A DNA stretch of 64,000 nucleotides from Thalassotalea sp. 273M-4 (GTDB lineage Bacteria > Pseudomonadota > Gammaproteobacteria > Enterobacterales > Alteromonadaceae): contig NZ_CP166961.1 in NCBI RefSeq assembly GCF_041410465.1, forward strand, positions 496,001 through 560,000, given 5' to 3'. Positions 36,896 to 47,001 of the stretch are shown here, in pieces (the first letter of the stretch is position 1; each line of letters starts with the position of its first letter). The position numbers and the translations under genes were made by a program. Below the pieces are notes generated by a model that was not told where the DNA came from, ran no database searches, and saw nothing but the letters and a program-made list of their open reading frames with translations.

Positions 36896-37171
36896 TTATT
36901 CGCCTTCATCAAATTTATTTGAAAACAATTCACAAATGGCATCTAGCGCTTGCTTGGCATCAACCCCTTCGCTGTGAATGGTGACATGCTTACCTTTGCT
37001 GCCCGTAAGTAGCATTAATGCCATGATGGATTCAGCCTCAGCTGATTTACCTTCAAGATCAAGGGTGACTTTCGCATCAAATGACATGCTTAATTTGGCC
37101 AGCTTAGTGGCAGCTCGAGCATGCAATCCAAGTTTATTTTCAATGAGAACGGTGCGGGAAAACGAAGTCAT
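36896..37171 (-). CDS. ptsO: Nitrogen-related HPr-like phosphocarrier NPr
   Basis: 91 residues from ATG 37171, preceded by AAAGGA; a longer frame begins at 37249 but overlaps rapZ. The phosphorylated histidine is H17 in 'NKLGLHARAATKL'. NPr receives phosphate from PtsP and passes it to PtsN. Last gene of the rpoN-hpf-ptsN-rapZ-ptsO series. Confidence 0.95.
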   Translation of the reverse strand: MTSFSRTVLIENKLGLHARAATKLAKLSMSFDAKVTLDLEGKSAEAESIMALMLLTGSKGKHVTIHSEGVDAKQALDAICELFSNKFDEGE

Positions 37172-37229
37172 TATAGTCCTTTTATTACCCCTATGAATAA
37201 AGTAAAACATAGGGGAGCGCTGGTTGAGA

Positions 37230-38087
37230 TTAACTGGGGTGATTGGCACTTAATTCACGGTGGCGTATTTGTACGTCTTTATTTTCTTTACGAAATTGTT
37301 TGGCTAATTGTTCTACTAAATACACACTGCGGTGCTTGCCACCAGTACAGCCAATCGCAACGGTTAAATAAGTTCGGTTATTACGTTCTAAATGAGGCAA
37401 CCAAGTCATCATAAAACTGTTTATTTGCCACATAAATTTCGTCACCACCGGTTGGCTCGCTAAAAATTCTTGCACCGGTTGCTCTAATCCGGTGTGGTTT
37501 TTTAAGCCCTGCTCCCAAAATGGGTTTGGTAAGAAGCGGGCATCAAAAACATAGTCGGCATCCGTCGGTACCCCATATTTAAAACCAAATGATTCCAATA
37601 CGATGACCATAGACCCCGTTTTACTGCCTAAAATACGCTCTCTGACGAGATCGGCGAGTTGATGGGGCGTTAGCTTACTGGTATTGATATATAAGCTGGC
37701 TCGGCTTGAGACGGGCTCTAATAGCTTCTTTTCGGTTTCAATGGCTTGATCAAGCGCCATATTCTTGCGAATAAGCGGGTGCAAACGACGGGTTTCACTA
37801 AAGCGTCTGATCAGCTCTTGATCATCGGCATCAAGATATAAAATGCTTAACTCAACCGTCTTAGGTAAGTAGTCTATGATTTCTTTGGCGTCTTCAGGAT
37901 TACTTGGTAAGTTACGAACATCCAAAGATACGGCAACGTTTTCATAATCGTTGATGACGGTGTGGGTTAAAGCGGGTAATAAATTAACTGGAATGTTGTC
38001 AACACAGTAATAGCCTAAATCTTCTAATACGCGTAATGCAACGGATTTACCTGACCCTGAACGGCCACTGACAATGATAAGTTTCAT
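37230..38087 (-). CDS. rapZ: RNase adapter protein RapZ
   Basis: 285 residues. The Walker A motif GRSGSGKS is at residues 8-15. The C-terminal domain has the conserved 'AIGCTGGKHRSVYLVEQLA' and 'RELS' tail. In E. coli RapZ binds the sRNA GlmZ and guides RNase E to it, sensing glucosamine-6-phosphate. Lies between ptsN and ptsO as in Enterobacteria. Confidence 0.96.
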   Translation of the reverse strand: MKLIIVSGRSGSGKSVALRVLEDLGYYCVDNIPVNLLPALTHTVINDYENVAVSLDVRNLPSNPEDAKEIIDYLPKTVELSILYLDADDQELIRRFSETRRLHPLIRKNMALDQAIETEKKLLEPVSSRASLYINTSKLTPHQLADLVRERILGSKTGSMVIVLESFGFKYGVPTDADYVFDARFLPNPFWEQGLKNHTGLEQPVQEFLASQPVVTKFMWQINSFMMTWLPHLERNNRTYLTVAIGCTGGKHRSVYLVEQLAKQFRKENKDVQIRHRELSANHPS

Positions 38088-38096
38088 AATGCTCTG

Positions 38097-38546
38097 CTAA
38101 CAAGCGATAAGGGTTTGATAGAGTTGATCCGACGTTTGGCAACGACGTATCTTGCGACAAAATTCTTTTTCACTAAAACGTTTGGCAATGCTGGCAAGCG
38201 TTTCAAGGTGACGCTCACATTGCTGGCTTGGAACAAATAGCGCAACAAAAATGTCGACCGGTTTATCATCAATAGCATCAAACTCTACCGGTTTTGCCGT
38301 TGTTAATAAAATGGCCACGACTTTGTCGGCGTTATCTAAACGCCCGTGAGGAATGGCAATGCCGTTACCAATGCCTGTACTACTAAGCTTTTCACGATTT
38401 AATAACGTATTGAGTAACTCTTTTTCACTGCTTGTTCTTATTTTTTGGCTGGCCAGTTTGCTGATGTGTTCTAGGACGGTCTTTTTGCTGGTGCCAGGGA
38501 CTGCACACACGGTGCAGTCTGGAGTGAGTAATTCTGTTAAATTCAT
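38097..38546 (-). CDS. ptsN: PTS IIA-like nitrogen regulatory protein PtsN
   Basis: 149 residues, EIIA-Ntr fold. The phospho-accepting histidine is H67 in 'GIAIPHGRL', and 'LFVPSQQCERHLETLASIAK' is the conserved later helix. It ends the PtsP-NPr-PtsN relay, which tunes K+ transport and other targets. It starts three bases before the end of hpf and ends nine bases before rapZ. Confidence 0.96.
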   Translation of the reverse strand: MNLTELLTPDCTVCAVPGTSKKTVLEHISKLASQKIRTSSEKELLNTLLNREKLSSTGIGNGIAIPHGRLDNADKVVAILLTTAKPVEFDAIDDKPVDIFVALFVPSQQCERHLETLASIAKRFSEKEFCRKIRRCQTSDQLYQTLIAC

Positions 38547-38548
38547 AA

Positions 38549-38836
38549 TTAATGTTTGGTAAGTTTGGCTTTGTATTTTAAAACCTGTCTGTCCAATTTA
38601 TCAATAAGTGCATCAATAGCAGCATACATATCTTGATCGGATGATGAGCCAAATATTTCGCCACCGTTAACATGTAAAGTTGCTTCGGCAATTTGCTCTA
38701 ACTTCTCAACCTTTAAAAACACTTGAACATTATTAATATGATCAAAATGCCGCTCTAATTTTTCAAACTTAGACTCAACATAGTTGCGCATAGAGTCGGT
38801 GACGTCTACATGATGCCCAGATAGATTAATTTGCAT
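38549..38836 (-). CDS. hpf: Ribosome hibernation promoting factor, short form
   Basis: 95 residues from ATG 38836, which has AAGGAAA upstream and gives the canonical start MQINLSGHHVDVT. It is the short HPF that, with RMF, dimerises 70S ribosomes into 100S particles in stationary phase. 'YAAIDALIDKLDRQVLKYK' is the typical second helix. Downstream of rpoN in the same transcript. Confidence 0.95.
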   Translation of the reverse strand: MQINLSGHHVDVTDSMRNYVESKFEKLERHFDHINNVQVFLKVEKLEQIAEATLHVNGGEIFGSSSDQDMYAAIDALIDKLDRQVLKYKAKLTKH

Positions 38837-38859
38837 AAGCGTTTTCCTTTTATTCAAAG

Positions 38860-40353
38860 CTACAATAAGCTTTTACGTTGGTTAGAAGGTGGAATAGCCA
38901 AAGATTCTCGATATTTAGCTATCGTTCTGCGTGCAACATTAATGCCTTGATCGGCAAGTAACTGCGCCATTTTACTGTCGCTTAATGGCTTGCTTGGGAT
39001 CTCAGCGTCGACGAGCTTTTTAATCAAGGCTCGTATCGCGGTTGAAGAGCATTCACCACCGTTTTCTGTACTGACATGACTTGAAAAGAAATATTTTAAT
39101 TCAAAAATACCTCTTGGGGTGTGCATGTACTTATGAGTGGTGACTCGAGATATTGTTGATTCGTGCATTTCTACTGCTTCAGCAATATCATTTAAAACCA
39201 TCGGACGCATTGCTTCAGGGCCATGTTCAAAGAACGCTTGTTGGCGTTGAACAATGCAATTTGACACTTTTAATAAGGTATCATTTCGACTTTCAAGGGA
39301 TTTAATAAACCACTTAGCTTCTTGCAAATGGGAACGCACAAATTGGCTTTCATCGGTGTTTCTCGATTTAGTCAAAGAAGCATATTGCTGATTTATCCCA
39401 AGCCTTGGTGCGGTATCTGGGTTAAGTTCAACAACCCAGCGGCCATTTTTCTTAAACACACTTACATCGGGTACAATGTATTGCTCATCATTGGCGACAA
39501 TAACATCACCTGGTCGAGGGTTAAGGCTATGAATTAACAGCATAACCTCTTTCAGTTGTGGTTCTTTAAGGCGAGTCTTGCGCATTAATTGGCGATAATC
39601 ACGATTACCCAAAAGCTCAATATGATCTTTAATGATTTGTTTGGCTTCTTTTAAATATGGGGTATTGGAGTCAAACTGATTTAACTGAATAATTAAGCAA
39701 TCACTGATTGATTGAGCGCCCACGCCAATCGGGTCGAACATGTTAATGCGTTTTAATACCGCTTCAACTTCGTCAAGTTCAACCTCGTCATCGCCAAGGC
39801 TTGCCAACACATCTTCGGTTGTGATGGTCAAATAACCACTGTCATCAATGGCATCAATAATCGCCACCGCGATGGTGCGGTCAGTGTCTGAAAATGGTGT
39901 TAACTCCATCTGCCAAAGTAAGTGATCTCTAATTGACTCGGTTGTTTCGCCTTGATAGGTGTATTCATCATCTGAAGACGACTTTAGTCCGGTGTTTGAT
40001 ACCCCAGCGCTGAAACTTTCTTCCCACGTTGTATCGACGTTAAGATCTTGGGGGATTTCATCTGAACTGAGTTGTTCTGATGTACTGACTTCGTCGGAGT
40101 TGATATTGGCATCATCGTGACTGTCGCTGTTAGCGTGCGCTGTTTCTTCGCTGACTTTTTTGTCAAACTCATCACCACCGTTGCTGTCCATTGGTTGTGT
40201 TTCATCGACTTCAAGTAAAGGATTGCTATCAAGGGCTTCTTGGATTTCTTGTTGTAAATCCAACGTGGAGAGCTGCAACAACTTTATCGCTTGTTGCAGT
40301 TGAGGTGTCATCGTTAAATGCTGCCCCATTCGGAGCTGAAGACTAGGTCTCAT
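38860..40353 (-). CDS. rpoN: RNA polymerase sigma-54 factor
   Basis: 497 residues. The Q/L-rich region I ('[25 protein letters not shown]') is followed by an acidic linker (about 50-130), the core-binding domain, and the DNA-binding domain ending in the RpoN box '[12 protein letters not shown]'. It directs transcription from -24/-12 promoters with enhancer-binding activators. Sits between lptB and hpf. Confidence 0.97.
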   Translation of the reverse strand: MRPSLQLRMGQHLTMTPQLQQAIKLLQLSTLDLQQEIQEALDSNPLLEVDETQPMDSNGGDEFDKKVSEETAHANSDSHDDANINSDEVSTSEQLSSDEIPQDLNVDTTWEESFSAGVSNTGLKSSSDDEYTYQGETTESIRDHLLWQMELTPFSDTDRTIAVAIIDAIDDSGYLTITTEDVLASLGDDEVELDEVEAVLKRINMFDPIGVGAQSISDCLIIQLNQFDSNTPYLKEAKQIIKDHIELLGNRDYRQLMRKTRLKEPQLKEVMLLIHSLNPRPGDVIVANDEQYIVPDVSVFKKNGRWVVELNPDTAPRLGINQQYASLTKSRNTDESQFVRSHLQEAKWFIKSLESRNDTLLKVSNCIVQRQQAFFEHGPEAMRPMVLNDIAEAVEMHESTISRVTTHKYMHTPRGIFELKYFFSSHVSTENGGECSSTAIRALIKKLVDAEIPSKPLSDSKMAQLLADQGINVARRTIAKYRESLAIPPSNQRKSLL

Positions 40354-40429
40354 TATGTTTGAAATACTTCCATTTTACTCAGGCTAAACCTGACGTTTCT
40401 GATACATTTTTTATCGGTTTGTTATATAA

Positions 40430-41158
40430 CTATAGCGTGAATTTCTCACCAAGGTATACATCACGTACTTGCTGGTTATTTAACACTTGCTGTGCATCCC
40501 CTTCAGCGATAAGTTCGCCATGGCTAACGATGTAAGCATGCTCACATACGTCAAGAGTTTCACGCACATTATGATCGGTAATTAATACCCCGATACCACG
40601 ATTTTTAAGATGTAAAATTATTTTTTTAATATCGCCAACCGAAATCGGATCAACACCTGCAAAAGGTTCATCAAGTAAGATAAATTGTGGATCGGCCGCC
40701 AATGCTCTAGCGATTTCGACCCGGCGCCGTTCACCACCAGATAAACTTTGACCGGTATTATCTATGATGTGGGCAATATTAAATTCTTCGACCAAAGCTT
40801 CCAGCTTTTCTTGTCGTTGATCTGCGTTTAAATCTTTGCGTGTTTGCAAAATAGCCATAATGTTATCGGCAACGGTGAGTTTACGAAATATCGATGCTTC
40901 TTGCGGCAAATAACCTAAGCCCTTGCGAGCTCGCTCATGCATGGGTAATAAGGTTAAATCATCACCATTTAGGCTAACTCTACCTTGGTCGCTAGGAACC
41001 AAACCCACAATCATATAAAAAGAGGTGGTTTTACCCGCCCCATTAGGGCCGAGTAAGCCAACAACCTGACCCGCGTTTACGGTCAGACTGACATCTTTAA
41101 CAACTTTTCTACCTTTGTATGATTTAGCTAAATTTTCTGCTTTTAATACCGAAGTCAT
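40430..41158 (-). CDS. lptB: LPS export ABC transporter ATPase LptB
   Basis: 242 residues. Walker A GPNGAGKT at 37-44, ABC signature '[15 protein letters not shown]', Walker B '[13 protein letters not shown]' and switch histidine in 'VLITDHNV' are all present. Powers LPS extraction from the inner membrane through LptFG (not in this window) to LptC and LptA. Six bases downstream of lptA. Confidence 0.97.
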   Translation of the reverse strand: MTSVLKAENLAKSYKGRKVVKDVSLTVNAGQVVGLLGPNGAGKTTSFYMIVGLVPSDQGRVSLNGDDLTLLPMHERARKGLGYLPQEASIFRKLTVADNIMAILQTRKDLNADQRQEKLEALVEEFNIAHIIDNTGQSLSGGERRRVEIARALAADPQFILLDEPFAGVDPISVGDIKKIILHLKNRGIGVLITDHNVRETLDVCEHAYIVSHGELIAEGDAQQVLNNQQVRDVYLGEKFTL

Positions 41159-41164
41159 TATGTG

Positions 41165-41701
41165 TTATTGCTCTGTTGGTTTTTCATCTTTTGCAGGAAC
41201 TTTGCTGTCAGGCTTTAAAATGGTGGTGACACTTTCACTGCTTTCTGCGGTTAACTGCTCGGTTTCGGTGTTATAGGTAATAATATCTCCGCGCACCATA
41301 CTGCCTTCTTGACTTACCGATGCATTACCCTTAATGGTTATCGTGTTGGTGCTAGGGGAATAAGAAATCTCATTCGCTTTAAGCTCGATTAGCTGACCAT
41401 CTTCTAATAACTGACTAAACCTTGCCGGCTTGCCTTTGGCTAAGTAAGATTTGTTGTCACCATCACCATTTTGCGCAACTTGTACTAAGTCTGCTTCAAT
41501 GGTCAAACTTCCTTGGGTGATTTTCACATCTTCAATGTAATTGGCCACTTTATTTTTTAAATCACTGGATTGGCGTTTAGCGACAATCACAATTTCTTGG
41601 TCCAGGTCTTTATCCCAAGCGACTGTAATTGGGCTTGCTAATATAACGGTTAAGCCGATGAGCGCCTTAATAGGCATGTTTTTTGTAAATAGTTTTAACA
41701 T
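41165..41701 (-). CDS. lptA: Periplasmic LPS transport protein LptA
   Basis: 178 residues from ATG 41701; a GTG two codons upstream (41707) and an ATG at 41677 are alternatives. It has a signal peptide ending near 'SPITVAW' and an OstA beta-jellyroll domain ('QGSLTIEADLVQVAQNG', 'SQEGSMVRGDIITYN'), the units that stack to bridge the periplasm. It overlaps lptC by 35 nt with this start. Confidence 0.93.
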   Translation of the reverse strand: MLKLFTKNMPIKALIGLTVILASPITVAWDKDLDQEIVIVAKRQSSDLKNKVANYIEDVKITQGSLTIEADLVQVAQNGDGDNKSYLAKGKPARFSQLLEDGQLIELKANEISYSPSTNTITIKGNASVSQEGSMVRGDIITYNTETEQLTAESSESVTTILKPDSKVPAKDEKPTEQ

Positions 41702-42233
41702 GTTCACTTATGGTCATTTGAGTAGAATTAATATCAACGAAAAGTCCGGCCCCATAGAGGGTAAAGTCTCGCCCTTTCATGATTATCTCTTGGTCTGAGG
41801 TGATCTCTTTTACCACCAAATCCATCGACAGTTCTTCACCCTGTATTTCTTTTATAAAGCCATTTTCATCACTGGAAATCAATCTCACCTGGTTTGACAA
41901 GGTTAATTGATTGGTTGCCGTTAATGAGCCTGATAATGCTGAAATAGTCCAATTAGGCTTGCCTTCACCAAGGTAAATGGTAAAACGAGGCTTCTTAAAG
42001 AGCGTCTGCTGTTCATCGGCAAAGTGGGTCATTTCATCTGCGTAAATAGTATGACTTAATTTACCATCAATATCATATTGATTGGAACTCAAACTCTGGG
42101 CAATAAAGTCAGGAATATTTTTATCAGCGACAGGCTCGGTTTCATCCATCATCGACTTTTGCCATTGAATGTAGCCATAAATCATGATGGCAATGGCAAA
42201 AATGATGGTTGAAATGGTATGCAACCGACTCAT
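41667..42233 (-). CDS. lptC: LPS export bitopic protein LptC
   Basis: 188 residues, one N-terminal membrane helix (about 5-23) and a jellyroll periplasmic domain ('HTIYADEMTHFADEQQTLFKKPRFTIY' region, 'GEELSMDLVVKEI'). It passes LPS from LptBFG to LptA. Overlaps kdsC by four bases upstream and lptA downstream. Confidence 0.93.
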   Translation of the reverse strand: MSRLHTISTIIFAIAIMIYGYIQWQKSMMDETEPVADKNIPDFIAQSLSSNQYDIDGKLSHTIYADEMTHFADEQQTLFKKPRFTIYLGEGKPNWTISALSGSLTATNQLTLSNQVRLISSDENGFIKEIQGEELSMDLVVKEITSDQEIIMKGRDFTLYGAGLFVDINSTQMTISEHVKTIYKKHAY

Positions 42234-42799
42234 ACACTGCTGCCTTTTGCCAAGGCTAATTTACCTTGGCTTTGGAGAATTAAGTCACAAAGCTCTCTAA
42301 CCGCGCCAAAACCACCGTTTAATAGGGTCACGTAATCAGCCGCTTGGACTACCAGCGGGTGGGCATCATTTACCGCAACCCCTAAACCAACGTATTCGAT
42401 ACAGGCTAAATCTGGCACATCGTCACCTATATAGGCAATTTGATCAGGGCTTAGTTCCAAGTTTTGGCGAATGAACTCAAGCGCGGGAAGTTTATCTTCT
42501 TGCCCTTGAATAATGTGCTTAACGTTTAATGCTTGCATTCGATTGGTGACAATATTTGAGTTGCGGCCCGTTATAACCGCCACTTCAATACCAAATTGAG
42601 CCAAGGCTTTTATGCCAAAACCGTCTTTGGTATTGAACGCCTTTAATTCTTCACCGTCGTTACCCAGATAAATTCGACCATCGGAAAAGACACCGTCGAT
42701 GTCACACACTAAAAGCTTAATTTGATTAGCTTTGGCAATAATTTTATCGGCTACTTGACCGTATAATGTGTCTGTCATGTTCATTGAATCTGCGGTCAC
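42230..42799 (-). CDS. kdsC: 3-deoxy-D-manno-octulosonate 8-phosphate phosphatase KdsC
   Basis: 189 residues, HAD-superfamily tetrameric phosphatase making KDO for the LPS inner core. The catalytic aspartates are D33 and D35 in 'LVCDIDGVFSDGR', followed by 'VAVITGRNS' and 'AYIGDDVPDL'. The GTG at 42799 has GGAG at the right distance; ATGs at 42784 and 42778 are later alternatives. Directly downstream of kdsD. Confidence 0.96.
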   Translation of the reverse strand: MTADSMNMTDTLYGQVADKIIAKANQIKLLVCDIDGVFSDGRIYLGNDGEELKAFNTKDGFGIKALAQFGIEVAVITGRNSNIVTNRMQALNVKHIIQGQEDKLPALEFIRQNLELSPDQIAYIGDDVPDLACIEYVGLGVAVNDAHPLVVQAADYVTLLNGGFGAVRELCDLILQSQGKLALAKGSSV

Positions 42800-43774
42800 T
42801 TAGAGAACTCCAGCTTTTAATATATCATGCATATTCATGGCGCCAATTGGAACCTGATGTTGGTTGACGATGATCAAACCATTGATACTTTTGTCTTCCA
42901 TTAATTTTAATGCTTGTGCGGCGAGCATATCGGCATGAGCAACAATGGGGTTCCGAGTCATTACAGCACGTATTTGTGCAGTATGAATATTGATTTCTTC
43001 ATCAAGGATACGTCTTAAATCGCCATCGGTAAATAAACCCACTAATTTATCTTGCGCGTTAACCACGGCCGTCATTCCCAAACCTTGGGTAGACATTTCC
43101 ACTAAAGCGTCTTTGATTAATGCTGTTTCGTTGATTTTTGGAATTCGCTCATCGGTGTGCATAATATCGCTAAGGCGAAGTAATAAACGTTTGCCTAGAC
43201 TACCGCCAGGATGTGATAACGCAAAATCATCAGCGGTAAAACCTTTCACATTTAACAGCGCCACAGCCAAGGCATCGCCCATCGCCAGGGTGGCTGTTGT
43301 ACTTGACGTTGGTGCTAAGCCTAAAGGGCAAGCCTCTTTTGGCACTTTAATGCAAATATGGCAATCGGCAAGGTTGGCCAAGGTTGACTGAGGGTTGCCA
43401 GACATTGCGATAAGAGTGCAGCCAATGCGTTTAATGACGGGCAATATGGCCAATATTTCATTGGTCTCGCCAGAGTTTGAAATGGCTAATACCACATCAT
43501 CGGTGGTGATCATGCCTAGATCGCCATGGCTTGCTTCACCAGGGTGGACAAAAAAAGCAGGGGTACCGGTACTGGCCAGAGTCGCCGCAATTTTACCACC
43601 GATGTGTCCCGACTTTCCCATGCCAATAACGACAACACGGCCGGTACACTCGTACATTTTTTTGCAGGCAAGGGCAAACTGATCATCAATAAAATTTTGT
43701 AAGTTTGCTATCGCTTGTTGTTCTATTTCTATTACTTGCGAGCCAAGTCGTTTAAATTCTTCTGCGTGTGGCAT
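42800..43774 (-). CDS. kdsD: Arabinose-5-phosphate isomerase KdsD
   Basis: 324 residues. A sugar isomerase (SIS) domain (about 35-175, 'GMGKSGHIGGKIAATLASTGTP', 'HPGEASHGDLGMI', 'SNSGETNEI') is followed by two CBS domains (about 205-320). Converts ribulose-5-phosphate to arabinose-5-phosphate, the first step of KDO synthesis. Its stop is adjacent to the kdsC start. Confidence 0.96.
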   Translation of the reverse strand: MPHAEEFKRLGSQVIEIEQQAIANLQNFIDDQFALACKKMYECTGRVVVIGMGKSGHIGGKIAATLASTGTPAFFVHPGEASHGDLGMITTDDVVLAISNSGETNEILAILPVIKRIGCTLIAMSGNPQSTLANLADCHICIKVPKEACPLGLAPTSSTTATLAMGDALAVALLNVKGFTADDFALSHPGGSLGKRLLLRLSDIMHTDERIPKINETALIKDALVEMSTQGLGMTAVVNAQDKLVGLFTDGDLRRILDEEINIHTAQIRAVMTRNPIVAHADMLAAQALKLMEDKSINGLIIVNQHQVPIGAMNMHDILKAGVL

Positions 43775-43797
43775 AGTTTTCCCTCACTACCTTAGGC

Positions 43798-44766
43798 TTA
43801 GCTGAAAATAAGGTATTGATAAATAATAAAACAGATAAATAATACAGCGCCTTTGACGCGAGTTACTCTAAAACCACGTCGGCGACTGAAACATAAGAAA
43901 AACAGCAGTAGGGTGATGGCAATCATAAACGGAATATCACGACTTGCCGCTTCTGGGTCGACGGCCCCAGGGGCGATTAAACCGGGGAGTGCTAATACCG
44001 CCAAAATGTTGAATAAATTTGAACCAATGATATTACCCAAAGCTAAATCGTCTTCTTTTTTAAGTAAACTGACGATACTCGCGGCTAATTCAGGCAAGCT
44101 CGTGCCAATGGCGATAATCGTCAAGCCGATAACCAAATCACTCATGCCCAATACCTTAGCAATGGCACTGGCTGAATTAACAAGGTAGTCAGCACTGAGC
44201 GGAAGTAGCACCATCCCAATGATTAACCAGAAAAATGCGGTCGCATTGCTGACAGAGTCAGGTAACTCTAATTCCGCCTCTATCAACATTTTATCGGTAT
44301 TTTTTTGCTCTTTACTTTGTTTTATCGAATAGACAAGTAGGGTGCTGATAAACATGATAAACCCTAGCATTAATAACAAGCCTTCAATAAACGTAAAATT
44401 TAAGTCATACAGCATATAACCTGAAATACAGGTAACCAACAACAGTAAAGGTAATTCGCGCTTAAGTGTGCTAGAGCTCACCATCAGGGGTTTAACAAGG
44501 GCAGTCGCACCTAGTACTAAAGCAATGTTGGTTATATTAGAACCTAGGACGTTACCAATTGCGGTATCGGAACTGCCTTCAAGGGCCGCTGTTGCAGCGA
44601 CCATCATCTCGGGAGCTGATGAACCCATAGCGACAATGGTCAAGCCAATAATTAATGGTGAAATACCAAAGTTTTTAGCAACTGCAGCAGCGCCAAAAAC
44701 AAATTTATCTGCACTCCAAACCAGCGCAATTAATGATAAAACTAAAATGATTACTTCGATGAACAT
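43798..44766 (-). CDS. yrbG: Calcium/sodium antiporter YrbG
   Basis: 322 residues from ATG 44766, preceded by GGAGCAACGA; an upstream in-frame start at 44814 lacks such a site. Two inverted repeats of five helices, each with a CaCA alpha-repeat: 'GSSAPEMMVAATAALEGSSDTAIGNVLGSNITN' near residue 45 and 'GTSLPELAASIVSLLKKEDDLALGNIIGSNLFN' in the second half (quoted only to name the motifs in parts: GSSAPE, GNVLGSN, GTSLPE, GNIIGSN). Inner-membrane cation exchanger, first gene of the KDO/LPS operon. Confidence 0.93.
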   Translation of the reverse strand: MFIEVIILVLSLIALVWSADKFVFGAAAVAKNFGISPLIIGLTIVAMGSSAPEMMVAATAALEGSSDTAIGNVLGSNITNIALVLGATALVKPLMVSSSTLKRELPLLLLVTCISGYMLYDLNFTFIEGLLLMLGFIMFISTLLVYSIKQSKEQKNTDKMLIEAELELPDSVSNATAFFWLIIGMVLLPLSADYLVNSASAIAKVLGMSDLVIGLTIIAIGTSLPELAASIVSLLKKEDDLALGNIIGSNLFNILAVLALPGLIAPGAVDPEAASRDIPFMIAITLLLFFLCFSRRRGFRVTRVKGAVLFICFIIYQYLIFS

Positions 44767-45242
44767 TCGTTGCTCCATTGTTATAGCCATAAATTGTCGC
44801 TTTAAACGAGACAAATGGAAAGACCTAATGCTCTATTTGTAGATAAAAATTTAAATTACTTCGCTTTATAAATAAACCTTACACAGAAATCACCCGTAAA
44901 GGTCAATATTATGTTGTTTTATCGGGATTAAAAATCCTCTTGGGCGTTGTTTACTGATGACAGTGTTGTCATTAAATGGTTTTGTTAACGGCATTCATTT
45001 TACGACAAACAGGATTTGAATTTACTAACGTCGCCTCGTTGGAGCGGGTTATTATTTCACAAAATATCTCGTTAGGGCGTTGAAATTTATTAAACTGCCC
45101 AAACCTTTAAGCAAAACCATTTCGTGCTCCTAACAAGGATAAAGAATTGAATACAAAAAAATACCGACCCTCGTTATTCATAAATATTTACGTTTTTGTG
45201 ATGCAAGTGGCTCTGTCCTCAGGTAGAATTTGGTGTTACTAA
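44767..45242. other. Divergent intergenic region between yrbG and mlaF
   Basis: No gene is visible. It must hold the promoters of both the yrbG-kds-lpt and mla units. The only decent -10 match near mlaF is TAGAAT (45224-45229), but no -35 lies at a usual distance. No long repeat or strong hairpin is seen. Confidence 0.5.
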
Positions 45243-46082
45243 ATGAAAAACAATGAGTATAGCTCGCATCATCATATGTCAAATACCCTAGTCGAAATTA
45301 AAAATCTGAGCTTTTTTCGGGAACAGCGCTGTATCTATGACAATATCAGCTTAAAGATTCCCAAAGGCAAAGTGACTGCCATTATGGGACCAAGTGGTAT
45401 TGGTAAAACAACGTTGTTGCGGTTAATTGGTGGTCAACTTAAACCACACTCTGGTGAGATTTTATTTGCTGGGCAAAACATTCCTAGTTTAAGCCGTAAC
45501 CAGTTGTATCAAACGCGCAAAAAAATGAGCATGTTGTTTCAATCAGGGGCACTATTTACTGACATGAGTGTCTATGAAAATGTCGCTTTTCCTATCCGAG
45601 AACATACAAAACTACCAGAAGATATCATTGATAAAATGGTATTAATGAAATTGGAAGTGGTTGGTTTGCGCGGCGCTAAAGATTTGAAACCGAGTGAACT
45701 TTCAGGCGGTATGGCGCGTCGTGCTGCGTTAGCTCGCGCCATAGCCTTAGATCCAGATTTGATTCTTTACGATGAGCCTTTTGCTGGCCAAGACCCAATA
45801 TCTATGGGGGTTATTGTTCGCTTGATCAAAGATCTTAACGATGCACTCGGGCTCACCTCGGTGGTGGTATCGCACGATGTTAAAGAAGTGATGAGCATTG
45901 CGGATTACATCTATATTGTTGCTGAACAAAAGGTTATTGGTGAAGGTACCGCTGATGAAATATTGGCCCAACAATCTGAATTGGTACAACAATTTATAAA
46001 TGGCGAAGATGATGGTCCGGTACCATTTCATTTTCCAGCCAAAGATTACAAACAGAATTTGTTCAAAGAGAAAGGTAAATGA
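45243..46082 (+). CDS. mlaF: Phospholipid ABC transporter ATP-binding protein MlaF
   Basis: 279 residues; an internal ATG at 45276 ([11 protein letters not shown]) is a plausible start since neither has a clear ribosome-binding site. Walker A 'GPSGIGKTT', signature '[14 protein letters not shown]', Walker B '[13 protein letters not shown]', and the MlaF-type C-terminal extension '[13 protein letters not shown]' that docks on MlaF/MlaB are present. Energises retrograde phospholipid transport from the outer membrane. Overlaps mlaE by four bases. Confidence 0.95.
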   Translation: MKNNEYSSHHHMSNTLVEIKNLSFFREQRCIYDNISLKIPKGKVTAIMGPSGIGKTTLLRLIGGQLKPHSGEILFAGQNIPSLSRNQLYQTRKKMSMLFQSGALFTDMSVYENVAFPIREHTKLPEDIIDKMVLMKLEVVGLRGAKDLKPSELSGGMARRAALARAIALDPDLILYDEPFAGQDPISMGVIVRLIKDLNDALGLTSVVVSHDVKEVMSIADYIYIVAEQKVIGEGTADEILAQQSELVQQFINGEDDGPVPFHFPAKDYKQNLFKEKGK

Positions 46083-46852
46083 TAGCAAGTATTCAATTGT
46101 TGGGGCGTCGAACGTTAGAGCTCCTAGCGGGATTAGGCCGGGCTGTCATTACGCTGCTATCTGCGATTGCGCATTTGCCAAACCCTAAGAAAGGTTGGCC
46201 GTTATTCTTACAACAGGTGTATTCGGTAGGGGTCTTATCCTTAATCATCATCGTGGTCTCTGGCTTGTTCATCGGCATGGTTTTGGCTTTGCAAGGGCAT
46301 GGAGTACTTATTGACTATGGTGCAGAAGCAAGCTTAGGGCCGATGGTCGCTTTGTCATTACTCAGAGAGTTAGGTCCGGTGGTGACGGCGTTACTTTTTG
46401 CTGGAAGGGCAGGATCTGCTTTAACTGCAGAAATTGGCTTGATGAAAGCAACAGAGCAATTATCCAGTTTAGAAATGATGGCTGTTGATCCTCTGCATCG
46501 GGTTATCGCGCCAAGATTTTGGGCGGGGTTCTTTTGTATGCCGTTATTAGCGGCGATTTTTTCCATGGTGGGGATATTGGGGTCACACCTTGTTGGCGTG
46601 GTTTGGCTTGGGGTTGACCAAGGAACGTTTTGGTCGGTTATGCAAGATCAAGTGGATATGGCTGACATCTACAATGGCACCATAAAAGCGATGGTATTTG
46701 CATTTGCAGTAACCTGGATTGCGGTGCACAAAGGTTACGACTGTGTACCAACATCGGAAGGTATCAGTCGCGCAACCACTTCGTGTGTGGTGCAATCCTC
46801 GCTGGTGGTATTAGGGCTTGATTTTGTTTTAACCGCGTTAATGTTTACCTAA
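46079..46852 (+). CDS. mlaE: Phospholipid ABC transporter permease MlaE
   Basis: 257 residues, six hydrophobic segments including an amphipathic N-terminal one. '[37 protein letters not shown]' (in parts: RELGPV, GRAGSA, EIGLMK) is the MlaE/YrbE hallmark. Forms the permease dimer of the MlaFEDB complex. It is separated from mlaD by an unusual 149-bp gap. Confidence 0.95.
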   Translation: MIASIQLLGRRTLELLAGLGRAVITLLSAIAHLPNPKKGWPLFLQQVYSVGVLSLIIIVVSGLFIGMVLALQGHGVLIDYGAEASLGPMVALSLLRELGPVVTALLFAGRAGSALTAEIGLMKATEQLSSLEMMAVDPLHRVIAPRFWAGFFCMPLLAAIFSMVGILGSHLVGVVWLGVDQGTFWSVMQDQVDMADIYNGTIKAMVFAFAVTWIAVHKGYDCVPTSEGISRATTSCVVQSSLVVLGLDFVLTALMFT

Positions 46853-46886
46853 CTGAGCGCAAAACAAATTTATCACGTATGAGTTG

Positions 46887-46974
46887 AGGCTTAGCAGGGA
46901 GTAGAAAGCACCCTTCAAGCCTTTTGGATTATAACGCAATTCAATATTATGCTTAATTAAACCCAGAGCATAAT
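46887..46974. other. Two structured elements in the mlaE-mlaD gap
   Basis: First, AGGCTT (46887-46892) pairs with AAGCCT (46917-46922), with AGGG/CCCT (46896-46899, 46911-46914) inside, followed by TTTT. Second, ATTATGCT (46946-46953) pairs with AGCATAAT (46967-46974) over a 13-nt loop. They may change the relative output of mlaFE and mlaDCB. Confidence 0.4.
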
Positions 46975-47001
46975 GGTTATTTAAATTGGTGGTTTGACAT
47001 T

